From Acidimicrobiales bacterium (GTDB lineage: Bacteria > Actinomycetota > Acidimicrobiia > Acidimicrobiales > Aldehydirespiratoraceae): DNA of 64,000 nt. Positions 46,261 through 54,369 of the stretch are shown here, piece by piece (within the stretch, counting starts at the first letter, position 1; every line of letters starts with the position of its first letter). The notes below the pieces were generated by a model. That model did not search any database, had not been told where the DNA came from, and was given only the letters and a program-made list of their open reading frames with translations. A program made the translations under genes and the position numbers. The DNA lies in contig JAJCXX010000028.1 in NCBI GenBank assembly GCA_029263195.1, forward strand, positions 35,712-99,711. Direction: 5' to 3'.

Positions 46261-46314
46261 CTATCTCCCCCGAGGAATGCTTGCGAAACGAACGGACACA
46301 ATCGTGCCCGCCGA

Positions 46315-46344
46315 CCCGTCTGGCGCCCGAAGGCACCAGACGGG
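46315..46344 (-). terminator. Strong UUCG-capped hairpin between livK and livH, probable partial terminator or mRNA stabiliser
   Basis: On the minus strand CCCGTCTGG pairs with CCAGACGGG; after one mismatch GCC-TTCG-GGC closes it with a cUUCGg tetraloop. It starts 22 nt after the livK stop and has no U-tract. Such hairpins often keep the binding-protein mRNA more abundant than the permease mRNA. Confidence 0.6.
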
Positions 46345-46366
46345 ATCAGCTGACAAGACAGCGGGC

Positions 46367-47647
46367 TTACGGTGCGAATTCGAAGACGACGTTGTTCTTT
46401 GCGCCTTCGACATCGGTGGGATCAGTGTCCTGAATCACCGTGATCTTCTGGGAACCACAGTCACCGAACGCATCACAGCTCAGGGAGCCGATCAGGCCGG
46501 AGAAGTTCGTGACTCCGTTGAGGTATTCACGCACACCAGCGCGAGAGATGACGAGCGAATCGCCGTCCTCGGCCGACGATGCCTTGATGGCATCGAGCAG
46601 CAACACCGTTGCGTCGTAGCTGTGAGCCCAGAAGGGAGCCGACGGAACTTCACCGTAGGCCGCTTCGTAGGCAGCCAGGAAGTCGTTGGCGGTCTTGCCA
46701 GTGGACTCGTTGGTGTTCTCGCCGTAGCGGACGTCGGGGCCCGAGAAGTACATTCCGGCACTCTCCGGCAACCCCAGGTAGTTGTCGTTGAGGAGACCGT
46801 CGGCAGCCATCAGAGTGACGCCTTCGAGTCCGGCCACGCCTCCGACCTGCTGGGCGATGAAATCGCCCTCAGGTTCGAAGATCGGGAAGAAGATGAGCTC
46901 CGGAGAACCGCTCGCGACTTCGGTCAGAACCGGAACCATGTCGGTGTCGCCCTTGTTGACAGCGGTGAACCCGGAGACTTCTCCACCCTTCGCCTCGAAG
47001 GCGTTCTTGAAGGCGCTCGCCAGACCGTTGGTGTAGGGGTCGCCGTCGTGAATGGCGGCAGCGTTCCTGATACCCAGCTCGTCGTAGGCGAAGGTGGCAG
47101 CAGCTTCACCCTGGAACAGGTCGTTGTGAGCGGTGCGGTAGTAGCCCGCAACCCAGTTCTCGCCAGCGGTGCCCTGAAGGTCCGAGGTGAGAGCCGGCGA
47201 GGTGTTGGATCCGGAGATCATGACCATGCCGGCTTGGGCGATGAGCGGAGCTGCCGCGGTAGCGGCGCCCGAACATGAGGTACCGATCACACCGATGACG
47301 CTTTCGTCGGAAACGATGGTCTGGGCCGCAGCCTGACCACCATCAGCAGAACAGAGATCGTCGAGGCCGGTGCCCATGTTCACGTCGTGTCCACCGATTG
47401 GTCCGTAGTCGGCGATGGCGAGAACAGTGCCACGCTCGTTGGGAATGCCCAAGAACGCAACGTCACCCGTGATTGCTTCCAGCGAACGAATCTGAATTTC
47501 TTCGCCTGATCCGACCGTTACCAGGCCGAGTGAGTCGTCGAGCGAGCTGGCGGATGCGCCGCCGTCATCGTCGCCACAAGCGGCGGCGATGAGTGTGAAC
47601 GACAACAAGATGCTCAAGAGCACCAAGAGTCTGCGTGATAGCTTCAT
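46367..47647 (-). CDS. livK: Branched-chain-type amino acid ABC transporter substrate-binding lipoprotein (LivK type)
   Basis: ATG 47647, preceded by GGAGGGG on the minus strand, gives 426 residues; the upstream extension is non-coding. The signal peptide ends in LIAAACGDDDGG, a lipobox followed by an acidic linker. The periplasmic-binding fold I shows ITGDVAFLGIPNERGTVLAIAD, GTSCSGAATAAAPLIAQAGM, AAIHDGDPYTNGLASAFKNAF and FWAHSYDATVLLLDAIKAS. Ligands of this family include Leu/Ile/Val, amides and aromatic acids. In this neighbourhood a proline- or betaine-like ligand is possible. Confidence 0.92.
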   Translation of the reverse strand: MKLSRRLLVLLSILLSFTLIAAACGDDDGGASASSLDDSLGLVTVGSGEEIQIRSLEAITGDVAFLGIPNERGTVLAIADYGPIGGHDVNMGTGLDDLCSADGGQAAAQTIVSDESVIGVIGTSCSGAATAAAPLIAQAGMVMISGSNTSPALTSDLQGTAGENWVAGYYRTAHNDLFQGEAAATFAYDELGIRNAAAIHDGDPYTNGLASAFKNAFEAKGGEVSGFTAVNKGDTDMVPVLTEVASGSPELIFFPIFEPEGDFIAQQVGGVAGLEGVTLMAADGLLNDNYLGLPESAGMYFSGPDVRYGENTNESTGKTANDFLAAYEAAYGEVPSAPFWAHSYDATVLLLDAIKASSAEDGDSLVISRAGVREYLNGVTNFSGLIGSLSCDAFGDCGSQKITVIQDTDPTDVEGAKNNVVFEFAP

Positions 47648-47715
47648 ATGTGGATCCCCTCCATATGGGATTGCGGTGTATGACGGAACCGCTGGTCCGT
47701 GAACATTGCGGCTGG

Positions 47716-47721
47716 AGTATA
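47716..47721 (-). promoter_or_regulatory. -10 (TATACT) for the livK operon
   Basis: TATACT on the minus strand lies about 70 nt before the livK ATG, giving a leader of about 60 nt, in the gap after the araC-type gene. The -35 is poor, which suits activator control by that regulator. Confidence 0.4.
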
Positions 47722-47737
47722 GACGCACTACCCGCGA

Positions 47738-48511
47738 TCACGCCTTTTCGTTGGGCGATTCACCGAGTCCGGCTCTCAACCTTGACGTCGCTCGAAATTG
47801 GACCGGCGTCTCTCCGGTGAAGCGTGTGAAGTGGCGAGAGAAGCTCGATTGGTCGTAGAAACCGGTCGAGGCGGCGATGATCGCTATCGGTTCGGGTGTC
47901 GCCGTGAGCATTTCCGCCGCCGCGCTCACCCTCACCCTCGTGACGTATTGCGCGGCGCTCAGACCGAAGACCTTCTTCATTCGACGTTCGAGTTGCGCGG
48001 TGGAGCAACCCGCTATTCGGGCCAGGTCGGCGACCCTGATCTTCTCGTTGAGACGCTCGTGGACCGAGGCGACCACGTGATCAAGCGATTCGAGGGCGAT
48101 TCCCCGGTCGCTGGGGGTCCGGAGGTCGCGACTGACACTGACCAGACCGGCCACCGATCGATCCGAGTCGAAATGAAGCGGAAGTTTCGTTGTGAGGTAC
48201 CAACCCGTCGACCCATCGGGCCGCCGTATCAACTCGAGCGCATCGCGCAGCGTCACGTCCATGGTCAGAACCCGGTGGTCCTGCTGTTCGTAGCGCTGCG
48301 CCAGCAGTGGTGGAAACAAATCGCGCGCCGTGGCTCCCAGAACCTCGCGCTTGGAGCGCTTCCCGGATCGTCGGACGAATGCCTGATTCACGGCCGTGTA
48401 GCGGCCTTTTGGGTCCTTCTGGCAGAACATCACATCGACCAGCGCGTCGAAGAGCGCAACCAGCTGCGCTTCCGAGTCGAGAATCGGGGATTTGTCGCTG
48501 AGGTTCGCCAT
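47738..48511 (-). CDS. AraC-family transcriptional regulator with N-terminal PAS domain
   Basis: The 257-residue protein has a PAS domain (ALFDALVDVMFCQKDPKGRYTAVNQAF, about residues 18-44; VSVSRDLR near 125) and a C-terminal AraC helix-turn-helix pair (IRVADLARIAGCSTAQLERRMKKVF and PIAIIAASTGFYDQSSFSRHFTRFTGETPVQFR, shortened here to their cores). It lies directly upstream of livK on the same strand and divergently next to putA with 53 bp between, so it is well placed to sense a metabolite through PAS and control both uptake and catabolism. That target set is inference. Confidence 0.88.
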   Translation of the reverse strand: MANLSDKSPILDSEAQLVALFDALVDVMFCQKDPKGRYTAVNQAFVRRSGKRSKREVLGATARDLFPPLLAQRYEQQDHRVLTMDVTLRDALELIRRPDGSTGWYLTTKLPLHFDSDRSVAGLVSVSRDLRTPSDRGIALESLDHVVASVHERLNEKIRVADLARIAGCSTAQLERRMKKVFGLSAAQYVTRVRVSAAAEMLTATPEPIAIIAASTGFYDQSSFSRHFTRFTGETPVQFRATSRLRAGLGESPNEKA

Positions 48512-48564
48512 TCGCGACCCGATCGTACAAGACCGACTCGGGGTGAAAGGAGGAAGATGTCGAC

Positions 48565-51500
48565 ATGGAAGATGTCGGCGACACCATCACCGAAGAGGCG
48601 GTTGCTCTGGCCGGAGCCTGGCTGGAGCAGGCCAATTCCGCCGAGGACCGACATGAGCGAGCCGTATCGAGTCGTCTCGCCACGCTGGTTGGCGACGAAT
48701 CCGGGGTCGAGTTCACCATGGCCTACGTCGACCGGGTCGCTCGCCATCGATCCAATCGGCTCGCCGCCGTGCAACTACGCGAGTTGGTGGCCGAGTCGGG
48801 GCCGCCTGCGTTTCTTGGTCCATTCGACCGGCTCATGTTGCGGGTCGGTGCCCGAATCGCCCCCCTCGTTTCCTGGCTGGTGATGCCGATCGCTCGTCGG
48901 CGAATGCGCCAACTCGTTGGCCGGCTGGTCGTCGACGCCGAACCCGACGCGCTGCATCCGCATCTCGCCGAGCAGCGGAAGCAGTCGTTTGCTCTCAACG
49001 TCAACCTGCTCGGCGAAGCAGTGATGGGAGAGACGGAGGCAGATAGTCGGCTTCAACGCACTCTCGACCTCATCGATCAGCCCGATGTCGACTACGTGTC
49101 GGTGAAGATCTCGTCGGTCACGAGCCAGATCGACCTCTGGTCGTTCGACGAGTCGCTGCACCAGATCAAGAATCGTCTGGAACAGCTCTTCGTGCGGTCG
49201 GCGACAAGTCACCCACCGACGTTCGTCAACCTCGACATGGAGGAGTACCACGACCTCGAGTTGACGATGCGCGCCTTCATGGAGTTGCTCGACCGACCGG
49301 AGTTCCGTGAGCTCAGTGCCGGCATCGTTCTTCAGACGTACCTTCCCGAGTCATTCGACGCCCTCACCCGCCTGGTTTCTTGGGCCAACGATCGGGGCCG
49401 AGACAGCGGTGGAGACATCAAGATCCGACTGGTCAAGGGCGCCAATCTGGCTACCGAACGAGTCGACGCGGCCATGCACAACTGGACCCAGGCGCCCTAC
49501 GGCTCGAAGGCCGAGGTCGATGCCAACTACAAGCGGTGCCTCGACTGGGTGCTGACCACCGACCGAACCAGCTCAGTGATGGTGGGTGTGGCCAGCCACA
49601 ATCTTTTCGACATTGCCTGGGCCTCGCTACTGGCCGACCGACGCAGTGTGACCGATCGGGTCGGCTTCGAGATGCTCCAGGGAATGGCACCGTCACAGTC
49701 ACGTACGGTTCGTGACAGCGCCGGGAACCTTCTGCTCTACACGCCGATCGTCGAACAGGACAGCTTCGATGTGGCCATCAGCTACCTCATTCGCCGTCTT
49801 GAGGAGAACACCACCGGCGACAATTTCCTGAGGCATCTCTTCGGACTTCGAGCTGACAGCGAAGAGTTCGTGGACCAAGCCGAGCGCTTCCGAAGGTCGG
49901 TCGTCGACCGGCACACGGTCTCCGGGCGTCCACTGCGCCGAGGAATCCAGGCCGACTTCGAGCGCGGTTTCACCAACCACCCCGACACCGACCCGACGCA
50001 TCCCCAGGTGCAGGAGTGGATCAGCGAGATCAGCCGACTGGAGTCTTCGCCCTGCCAGACCGGGATGACGACCGACCCCGCAGCCATCGATCGCGTCGTG
50101 GCCGAAGCTCGAGCCGCCCAACTGCAATGGTGGGACCTCGGTGCCGTCAAGCGTCGCGAGATTCTCTGGACCGCCGCCGAGTACATCGACGCCCGGCGAG
50201 GCGAACTTCTCGCGACCATGGCCGACGAGGCCGGCAAGGTCCTCTCCGAATCTGATTCGGAGGTAACCGAGGCGATCGACTTCGCTCGCTGGTACGCCGA
50301 CCGCGGTCTCGAATTGGGGAAACTCCATGGCGCCGCCTTCACCCCTCTCGGGGTGGTGGCGGTGGTCCCCCCGTGGAACTTCCCCGTTGCCATTCCTGCC
50401 GGCGGCACCCTCGCCGCACTCGCCTCAGGGAACTCCGTCGTTTTGAAGCCGACCATCGAGACGCCGAGATGCGCCGAGATCCTCACCGAGGCTCTCTGGG
50501 ACGCCGGAGTGCCCCACGACGTCCTCCAATTCGTCCGCACACCGGACGATGACTGCGGAGCACACCTGGTCTGTTCGGTAGATGGCGTGATCCTCACCGG
50601 TGCCTGGGAGACGGCACAGATGTTCCAGACATGGAAACCCGATATGAGACTGTTCGCCGAGACAAGCGGGAAGAACGCTCTCGTCGTGACCCCCCACGCC
50701 GACTTCGATCTGGCGGTCGCCGATTTGGTGACATCGGCGTTCGGCCACTCCGGCCAGAAGTGCTCAGCCGCCAGCCTCGCCATCCTCGTGGGCTCAACCT
50801 ACGACAGCAGCCGATTTCGTCGACAGCTCCTCGATGCCGCGGCGAGTTTGAGGATCGGGGCGCCTCGAGATCCCGCCACTCGCCTGGGTCCCACGATTCA
50901 GCCGGCCGAGGGCAAGCTTCGACGAGCGCTCGACACCCTCGACCAAGGCGAAACCTGGCTGCTCGAGCCCCGCCGACTCGATAAATCGGGTGCACTGTGG
51001 TCGCCGGGGATCAAGCTCGGGGTGCAGCCTGGCTCATGGTTCCAGCAGACCGAGTGCTTCGGCCCGGTTCTGGGGCTGATCAGAGCCGACACCATCGACC
51101 ATGCGATCGACATTCAGAACTCGTCGGCCTACGGGCTCACCGCAGGGATCCACTCCCTCGATCACACCGAGATAGAGCGGTGGACCGATCGGATCGAAGC
51201 CGGAAACGCCTACGTCAATCGGGGCATCACCGGAGCGATCGTCAACCGGCAGCCGTTCGGTGGATGGAAGAGGTCGTCGATCGGGCCAGGTGCGAAGGCC
51301 GGCGGGAACGACTACCTGCTGCAACTCGGCAACTGGACCCCGAGGCCGCCCACACCCGAGACCGAGTGGATCACCACCACCGACGACACCCACTGGTGGG
51401 AGACCCGCTACGGCCGGACCCACGACCCGAGCGGCCTCTTCTGTGAATCCAATCAGCTTCGGTATTTACCGGTGCCCGACATGGTCGTGCGTGTGTCCAG

Positions 51501-51921
51501 CGAGGCGGCACCAACCAAAATTCGACGTGCCCTGGCGGCAGCGGCACGGGCCAACCCGGCCACCGTGATCTCGGTCGATCCAGGAACAGAACAATCGGCC
51601 CGACAGATCCTCGATGAGGGAGTCTGGCCCCCCGGCGATGTTGAGATCGTCGTCGAATCGGATTCCGACCTTGTCGATCGACTCGGCGACCGGCGTTGGG
51701 GCCGAGTGAGAATGGTCGGCCGCGCCGGCCCTCGATTGATCGAGGCGGCCATGGCCGCGGAGGTCACACTCATCACCGAGCCCGTCACTCCGAGCGGACG
51801 CCTCGAGCTTCGCCACTATTTGCGCGAGCAGGTCGTGAGCCGGACCCTTCACCGGTTCGGCAACGTGGCGCGGGCCGATCAGCGATCATCACGGGAACAG
51901 TCGGCCTCTTCGGCTCAGTGA
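48565..51921 (+). CDS. putA: Bifunctional proline dehydrogenase / L-glutamate gamma-semialdehyde dehydrogenase
   Basis: ATG 48565 lies 10 nt after AAAGGAGG and gives 1118 residues. The proline dehydrogenase barrel spans about 110-430, with YVSVKISSV, LDMEEYHDLELT, LQTYLPES and IRLVKGANLATERVDAAM. The aldehyde dehydrogenase half spans about 520-950: VVPPWNFPVAIPAGG, LFAETSGKNALVVTP, and catalytic Cys733 in GHSGQKCSAAS. A C-terminal domain of about 150 residues follows. There is no N-terminal ribbon-helix-helix repressor domain, so this PutA is not autoregulatory; the neighbouring AraC protein may control it. The enzyme converts proline to glutamate, delivering electrons to quinone and NAD. Confidence 0.95.
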   Translation: MEDVGDTITEEAVALAGAWLEQANSAEDRHERAVSSRLATLVGDESGVEFTMAYVDRVARHRSNRLAAVQLRELVAESGPPAFLGPFDRLMLRVGARIAPLVSWLVMPIARRRMRQLVGRLVVDAEPDALHPHLAEQRKQSFALNVNLLGEAVMGETEADSRLQRTLDLIDQPDVDYVSVKISSVTSQIDLWSFDESLHQIKNRLEQLFVRSATSHPPTFVNLDMEEYHDLELTMRAFMELLDRPEFRELSAGIVLQTYLPESFDALTRLVSWANDRGRDSGGDIKIRLVKGANLATERVDAAMHNWTQAPYGSKAEVDANYKRCLDWVLTTDRTSSVMVGVASHNLFDIAWASLLADRRSVTDRVGFEMLQGMAPSQSRTVRDSAGNLLLYTPIVEQDSFDVAISYLIRRLEENTTGDNFLRHLFGLRADSEEFVDQAERFRRSVVDRHTVSGRPLRRGIQADFERGFTNHPDTDPTHPQVQEWISEISRLESSPCQTGMTTDPAAIDRVVAEARAAQLQWWDLGAVKRREILWTAAEYIDARRGELLATMADEAGKVLSESDSEVTEAIDFARWYADRGLELGKLHGAAFTPLGVVAVVPPWNFPVAIPAGGTLAALASGNSVVLKPTIETPRCAEILTEALWDAGVPHDVLQFVRTPDDDCGAHLVCSVDGVILTGAWETAQMFQTWKPDMRLFAETSGKNALVVTPHADFDLAVADLVTSAFGHSGQKCSAASLAILVGSTYDSSRFRRQLLDAAASLRIGAPRDPATRLGPTIQPAEGKLRRALDTLDQGETWLLEPRRLDKSGALWSPGIKLGVQPGSWFQQTECFGPVLGLIRADTIDHAIDIQNSSAYGLTAGIHSLDHTEIERWTDRIEAGNAYVNRGITGAIVNRQPFGGWKRSSIGPGAKAGGNDYLLQLGNWTPRPPTPETEWITTTDDTHWWETRYGRTHDPSGLFCESNQLRYLPVPDMVVRVSSEAAPTKIRRALAAAARANPATVISVDPGTEQSARQILDEGVWPPGDVEIVVESDSDLVDRLGDRRWGRVRMVGRAGPRLIEAAMAAEVTLITEPVTPSGRLELRHYLREQVVSRTLHRFGNVARADQRSSREQSASSAQ

Positions 51922-52592
51922 ATTCTCGCCATGATCTCGTCGACCGGGCCGACCATGCCCGTGTAGAAGTCGCCAAACTCCGAGTAGACGGCGGAGGCCT
52001 CGTCGTAACGCATGGTGTAGACGGTGTCCTTGAGGTCGTCGATTTTCACGCCGAACAGCGTGACCCCCCACTCCCAGTCGTCGAGACCGGTGGACGACGT
52101 GATGAGTTGCACGATGCGACCCGCGAATTTTCGCCCCGACGTGCCGTGCTCACGCATGAGCTCCATTCGCTGATCGAATGTGAGCCGGTACCAATTCTGA
52201 TCAGGGTTGCGCCGTTTGGTCATCGGATAGAAGCACCAAGCCGACTTGCCTTCGGGCGGAAGCTTCGGAAACAGGCGCATCTTCTTCATCTCATCGGGCA
52301 CGCCAAGCGCATACTCCGACACTTCGGTGATCGATACGAAGCTGTCGATCAGCACCAATCCGCTGCGATTGAGTCCCGACTGGAGATCACGCAGGAGCCA
52401 GAGATCGGTGTGCAACGCCATGAAACACAGTTCGGCTTTGTGGCCGACCACCGCGACGGTCACCACCTGAACTCCCGCGGCCTCGGCCGTCCGGACCGCT
52501 TCGACGACGGCGTCGTGGTCGGTGTCGGGTGTCGTGACGCAGAACAGGTGAACGACCGAGAGGCCGTCTGAAGTTGTGACCGGATCGAGCAT
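51915..52592 (-). CDS. chdC: Coproheme decarboxylase (HemQ/ChdC)
   Basis: The 225-residue protein matches actinobacterial HemQ: LSVVHLFCVTTPD, KSAWCFYPMTKRRNPDQNWYRL with the Tyr that attacks the propionates, LMREHGTSGRKFAGRIVQLITSSTGLDDWEWGVTLF (EHG contains the proximal-type His), and TVYTMRYDEASAVYSEFGDFYTG. It decarboxylates iron-coproporphyrin III to heme b with hydrogen peroxide, the last step after CgoX and CpfC. The ATG at 52592 has TAGACT 6 nt upstream. It overlaps the end of putA by 7 bp, convergently. Confidence 0.95.
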   Translation of the reverse strand: MLDPVTTSDGLSVVHLFCVTTPDTDHDAVVEAVRTAEAAGVQVVTVAVVGHKAELCFMALHTDLWLLRDLQSGLNRSGLVLIDSFVSITEVSEYALGVPDEMKKMRLFPKLPPEGKSAWCFYPMTKRRNPDQNWYRLTFDQRMELMREHGTSGRKFAGRIVQLITSSTGLDDWEWGVTLFGVKIDDLKDTVYTMRYDEASAVYSEFGDFYTGMVGPVDEIMARIH

Positions 52593-52598
52593 GCGCCG

Positions 52599-52604
52599 AG
52601 TCTA
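52599..52604 (-). promoter_or_regulatory. Leaderless -10 (TAGACT) for chdC
   Basis: TAGACT on the minus strand is 6 nt before ATG 52592. Confidence 0.45.
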
Positions 52605-52644
52605 GGGAGCCAGTCGGCCGGGCGACCCGAACCGCGTCGAGGGG

Positions 52645-52650
52645 TATCGT
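52645..52650 (+). promoter_or_regulatory. Leaderless -10 (TATCGT) for the aminotransferase gene
   Basis: TATCGT is 8 nt before ATG 52659. Confidence 0.45.
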
Positions 52651-52658
52651 CTGCAGTC

Positions 52659-53573
52659 ATGACCCGCAGCACCCATCAGGCGATAGCCGACGATCGCAAC
52701 GCCAGTATCGAGATCTACATCAACGGCGAGTTCTTTCCCCGTGACGAAGCCAAGGTCTCGGTGTTCGACAGCGGCTTTCTGGTGGGCGACGGGATCTGGG
52801 AGGGCATCCGTCTGCACCACGGCCAGTTCGCGTTTCTGGAACGTCACCTCGACCGCCTGTTCTCCGGTGCGGCCGCCATCGATCTCGACATCGGTCTCGA
52901 TCGAAAGGGCATCGTCGACGCGCTGCGCTCGACAGTCGACCGCAACGCCATGGACGACTCTGTCCACCTGCGCCTGATGATCACCCGAGGCGACAAGCGG
53001 ACCCCGTCGCAGCACCCGTCAAACTCTGTCGGCGGCCCCAACATCGTGATCATCGCCGAACACAAGCTCGCCGATCCGGTAGTGCGCGACAAGGGCATCA
53101 CCTTGTTCACCGCCACCGTCAGACGGCCGCCCCCCGACACCCTCGACCAACGACTCAACTGCCATTCCAAGCTCCATGAGGTGATCGCCCTGATCCAGGC
53201 CATCCATGCCGGCGCCGACGAGGCATTGATGCTCGACCCCACCGGGGCGGTGGCCACCTGCAACGCCACCAACTTCTTCATCGTCACCGACGGTGAACTC
53301 TGGACATCGACCGGCCACTACAACCTCCACGGCATCACCCGCGCCGTCACCATCGAGGTCGCAAAGGCCGACGGGATCATCACCCACGAGAAGCCGTTCT
53401 CGCTCACCGACGTCTACGCCGCCGACGAAGCCTTCGTCACCGGAACATTCGGTGGCCTCACCCCGGTCATCGAGGTCGACGGTCGCACCATTGGCGTCGG
53501 CGGCTCCCGGCCGGTCACCGCTCACCTCCGCGAGCTCTACCACGCTGCGGTGGCCGAGGACGTGGCTCGATGA
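52659..53573 (+). CDS. Class IV (branched-chain/D-amino acid type) PLP aminotransferase
   Basis: The 304-residue protein has IYINGEFFPRDEAKVSVFDSGFLVGDGIWEGIRLH (quoted for FDSGFLVGDGIWEGIR, the family N-terminus), FLERHLDRLF, DQRLNCHSKLHEVIALIQA with the PLP lysine, and DPTGAVATCNATNFFIV, where TNFF interacts with PLP. YAADEAFVTGTFGGLTPV is the C-terminal motif. Substrates could be branched-chain amino acids, D-amino acids or aminodeoxychorismate. The stop codon overlaps the start of the sulfotransferase-like gene (ATGA). Confidence 0.9.
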   Translation: MTRSTHQAIADDRNASIEIYINGEFFPRDEAKVSVFDSGFLVGDGIWEGIRLHHGQFAFLERHLDRLFSGAAAIDLDIGLDRKGIVDALRSTVDRNAMDDSVHLRLMITRGDKRTPSQHPSNSVGGPNIVIIAEHKLADPVVRDKGITLFTATVRRPPPDTLDQRLNCHSKLHEVIALIQAIHAGADEALMLDPTGAVATCNATNFFIVTDGELWTSTGHYNLHGITRAVTIEVAKADGIITHEKPFSLTDVYAADEAFVTGTFGGLTPVIEVDGRTIGVGGSRPVTAHLRELYHAAVAEDVAR

Positions 53574-54286
53574 CGCTGCGCATCCAGTGCTGGTCGGGGC
53601 CCCGCAACATCTCCACCGCGCTCATGTATTCGTTTCGACAGCGCTCCGACACCACAGTATTCGATGAGCCTCTCTACGGCCACTACCTGGCTTCGTCCGA
53701 ACGCTTGCACCCCGGGCGCGACGAAGTGCTCACCAGCCAGGACAACGACGGCTACGCCGTGATTCGCGACGTCATCCTCGGCTTCGACGACACCCCGGTC
53801 GTGTTCTTCAAACAAATGGGACACCACCTCGTCGGGCTCGACCGGTCGTTCCTCGGCGACTGCCGCAATATTCTTCTCACCCGCCACCCAGCCGACATGC
53901 TCACGTCGCTCGCCGTCAATCTCCCCGATGCCACCCTCGGCGACACCGGACTCCCCGAGCTGATCGAACTGCTCGACTCGATCCTCCAGAGCGGTGACTC
54001 CCCCGTCGTGATCGACTCGCAGATCCTGTTGTCGGACCCTCGCAGCATTCTCACCGAGGTGTGCGAGCGGATCGGTCTCGACTTCGATGAGGCCATGCTC
54101 TCGTGGCCGGCCGGACCCAAGCCCGAGGACGGTAGTTGGGCCGAACACTGGTATGCCAACGTCCACCGATCCACCGGTTTCTCGCCCCACGTGCCCAAGA
54201 CCGACCCGTTTCCGGTCGAGCTTCAGCCGATTCTCGATCAAGCGCTGCCCCTCTATGACCGACTCATCGAGCACGCGGTGCGCTAA
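53570..54286 (+). CDS. Sulfotransferase-like P-loop protein coupled to the aminotransferase
   Basis: The 238-residue protein begins IQCWSGPRNISTALMYSF, a variant of the PAPS-binding 5' loop of sulfotransferases. FDEPLYGHYL, VFFKQMGHHL and NILLTRHPADMLTSL, the 3'-phosphate-binding region, follow. It is short for the family and lacks extended acceptor-binding parts. Such proteins occur next to class IV aminotransferases, and plant proteins named branched-chain aminotransferase-like appear to be fusions of the two (from memory), suggesting a joint reaction or kinase-like activation rather than ordinary sulfation. Confidence 0.8.
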   Translation: MTLRIQCWSGPRNISTALMYSFRQRSDTTVFDEPLYGHYLASSERLHPGRDEVLTSQDNDGYAVIRDVILGFDDTPVVFFKQMGHHLVGLDRSFLGDCRNILLTRHPADMLTSLAVNLPDATLGDTGLPELIELLDSILQSGDSPVVIDSQILLSDPRSILTEVCERIGLDFDEAMLSWPAGPKPEDGSWAEHWYANVHRSTGFSPHVPKTDPFPVELQPILDQALPLYDRLIEHAVR

Positions 54287-54314
54287 CTCCTATGCATCTC
54301 GGGGGGTCGAGAGG

Positions 54315-54320
54315 TAAGAT
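54315..54320 (+). promoter_or_regulatory. Candidate -10 (TAAGAT) for the amino acid binding protein gene
   Basis: TAAGAT is followed by two small hairpins (CCCCG/CGGGG at 54321-54335 and GTGGG/CCCAC at 54335-54348) and the GGAGGAGG ribosome site before ATG 54370. No good -35 is seen. Confidence 0.35.
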
Positions 54321-54369
54321 CCCCGGCATTCGGGGTGGGCCGACCCACTCCTCTGGAGGAGGAAACTTC

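Noticed and set aside
46148..47278. 376-codon plus-strand frame across livK
   Set aside because: Antisense to a clear LivK with lipobox and binding fold; no ribosome site, promoter or recognisable domain.
48522..48531. Sixth shared -10 box between the AraC-type gene and putA
   Set aside because: ATCGTACAAG lacks the last T on the plus strand, and the minus hexamer is 10 nt from its start, outside the usual 6-8.
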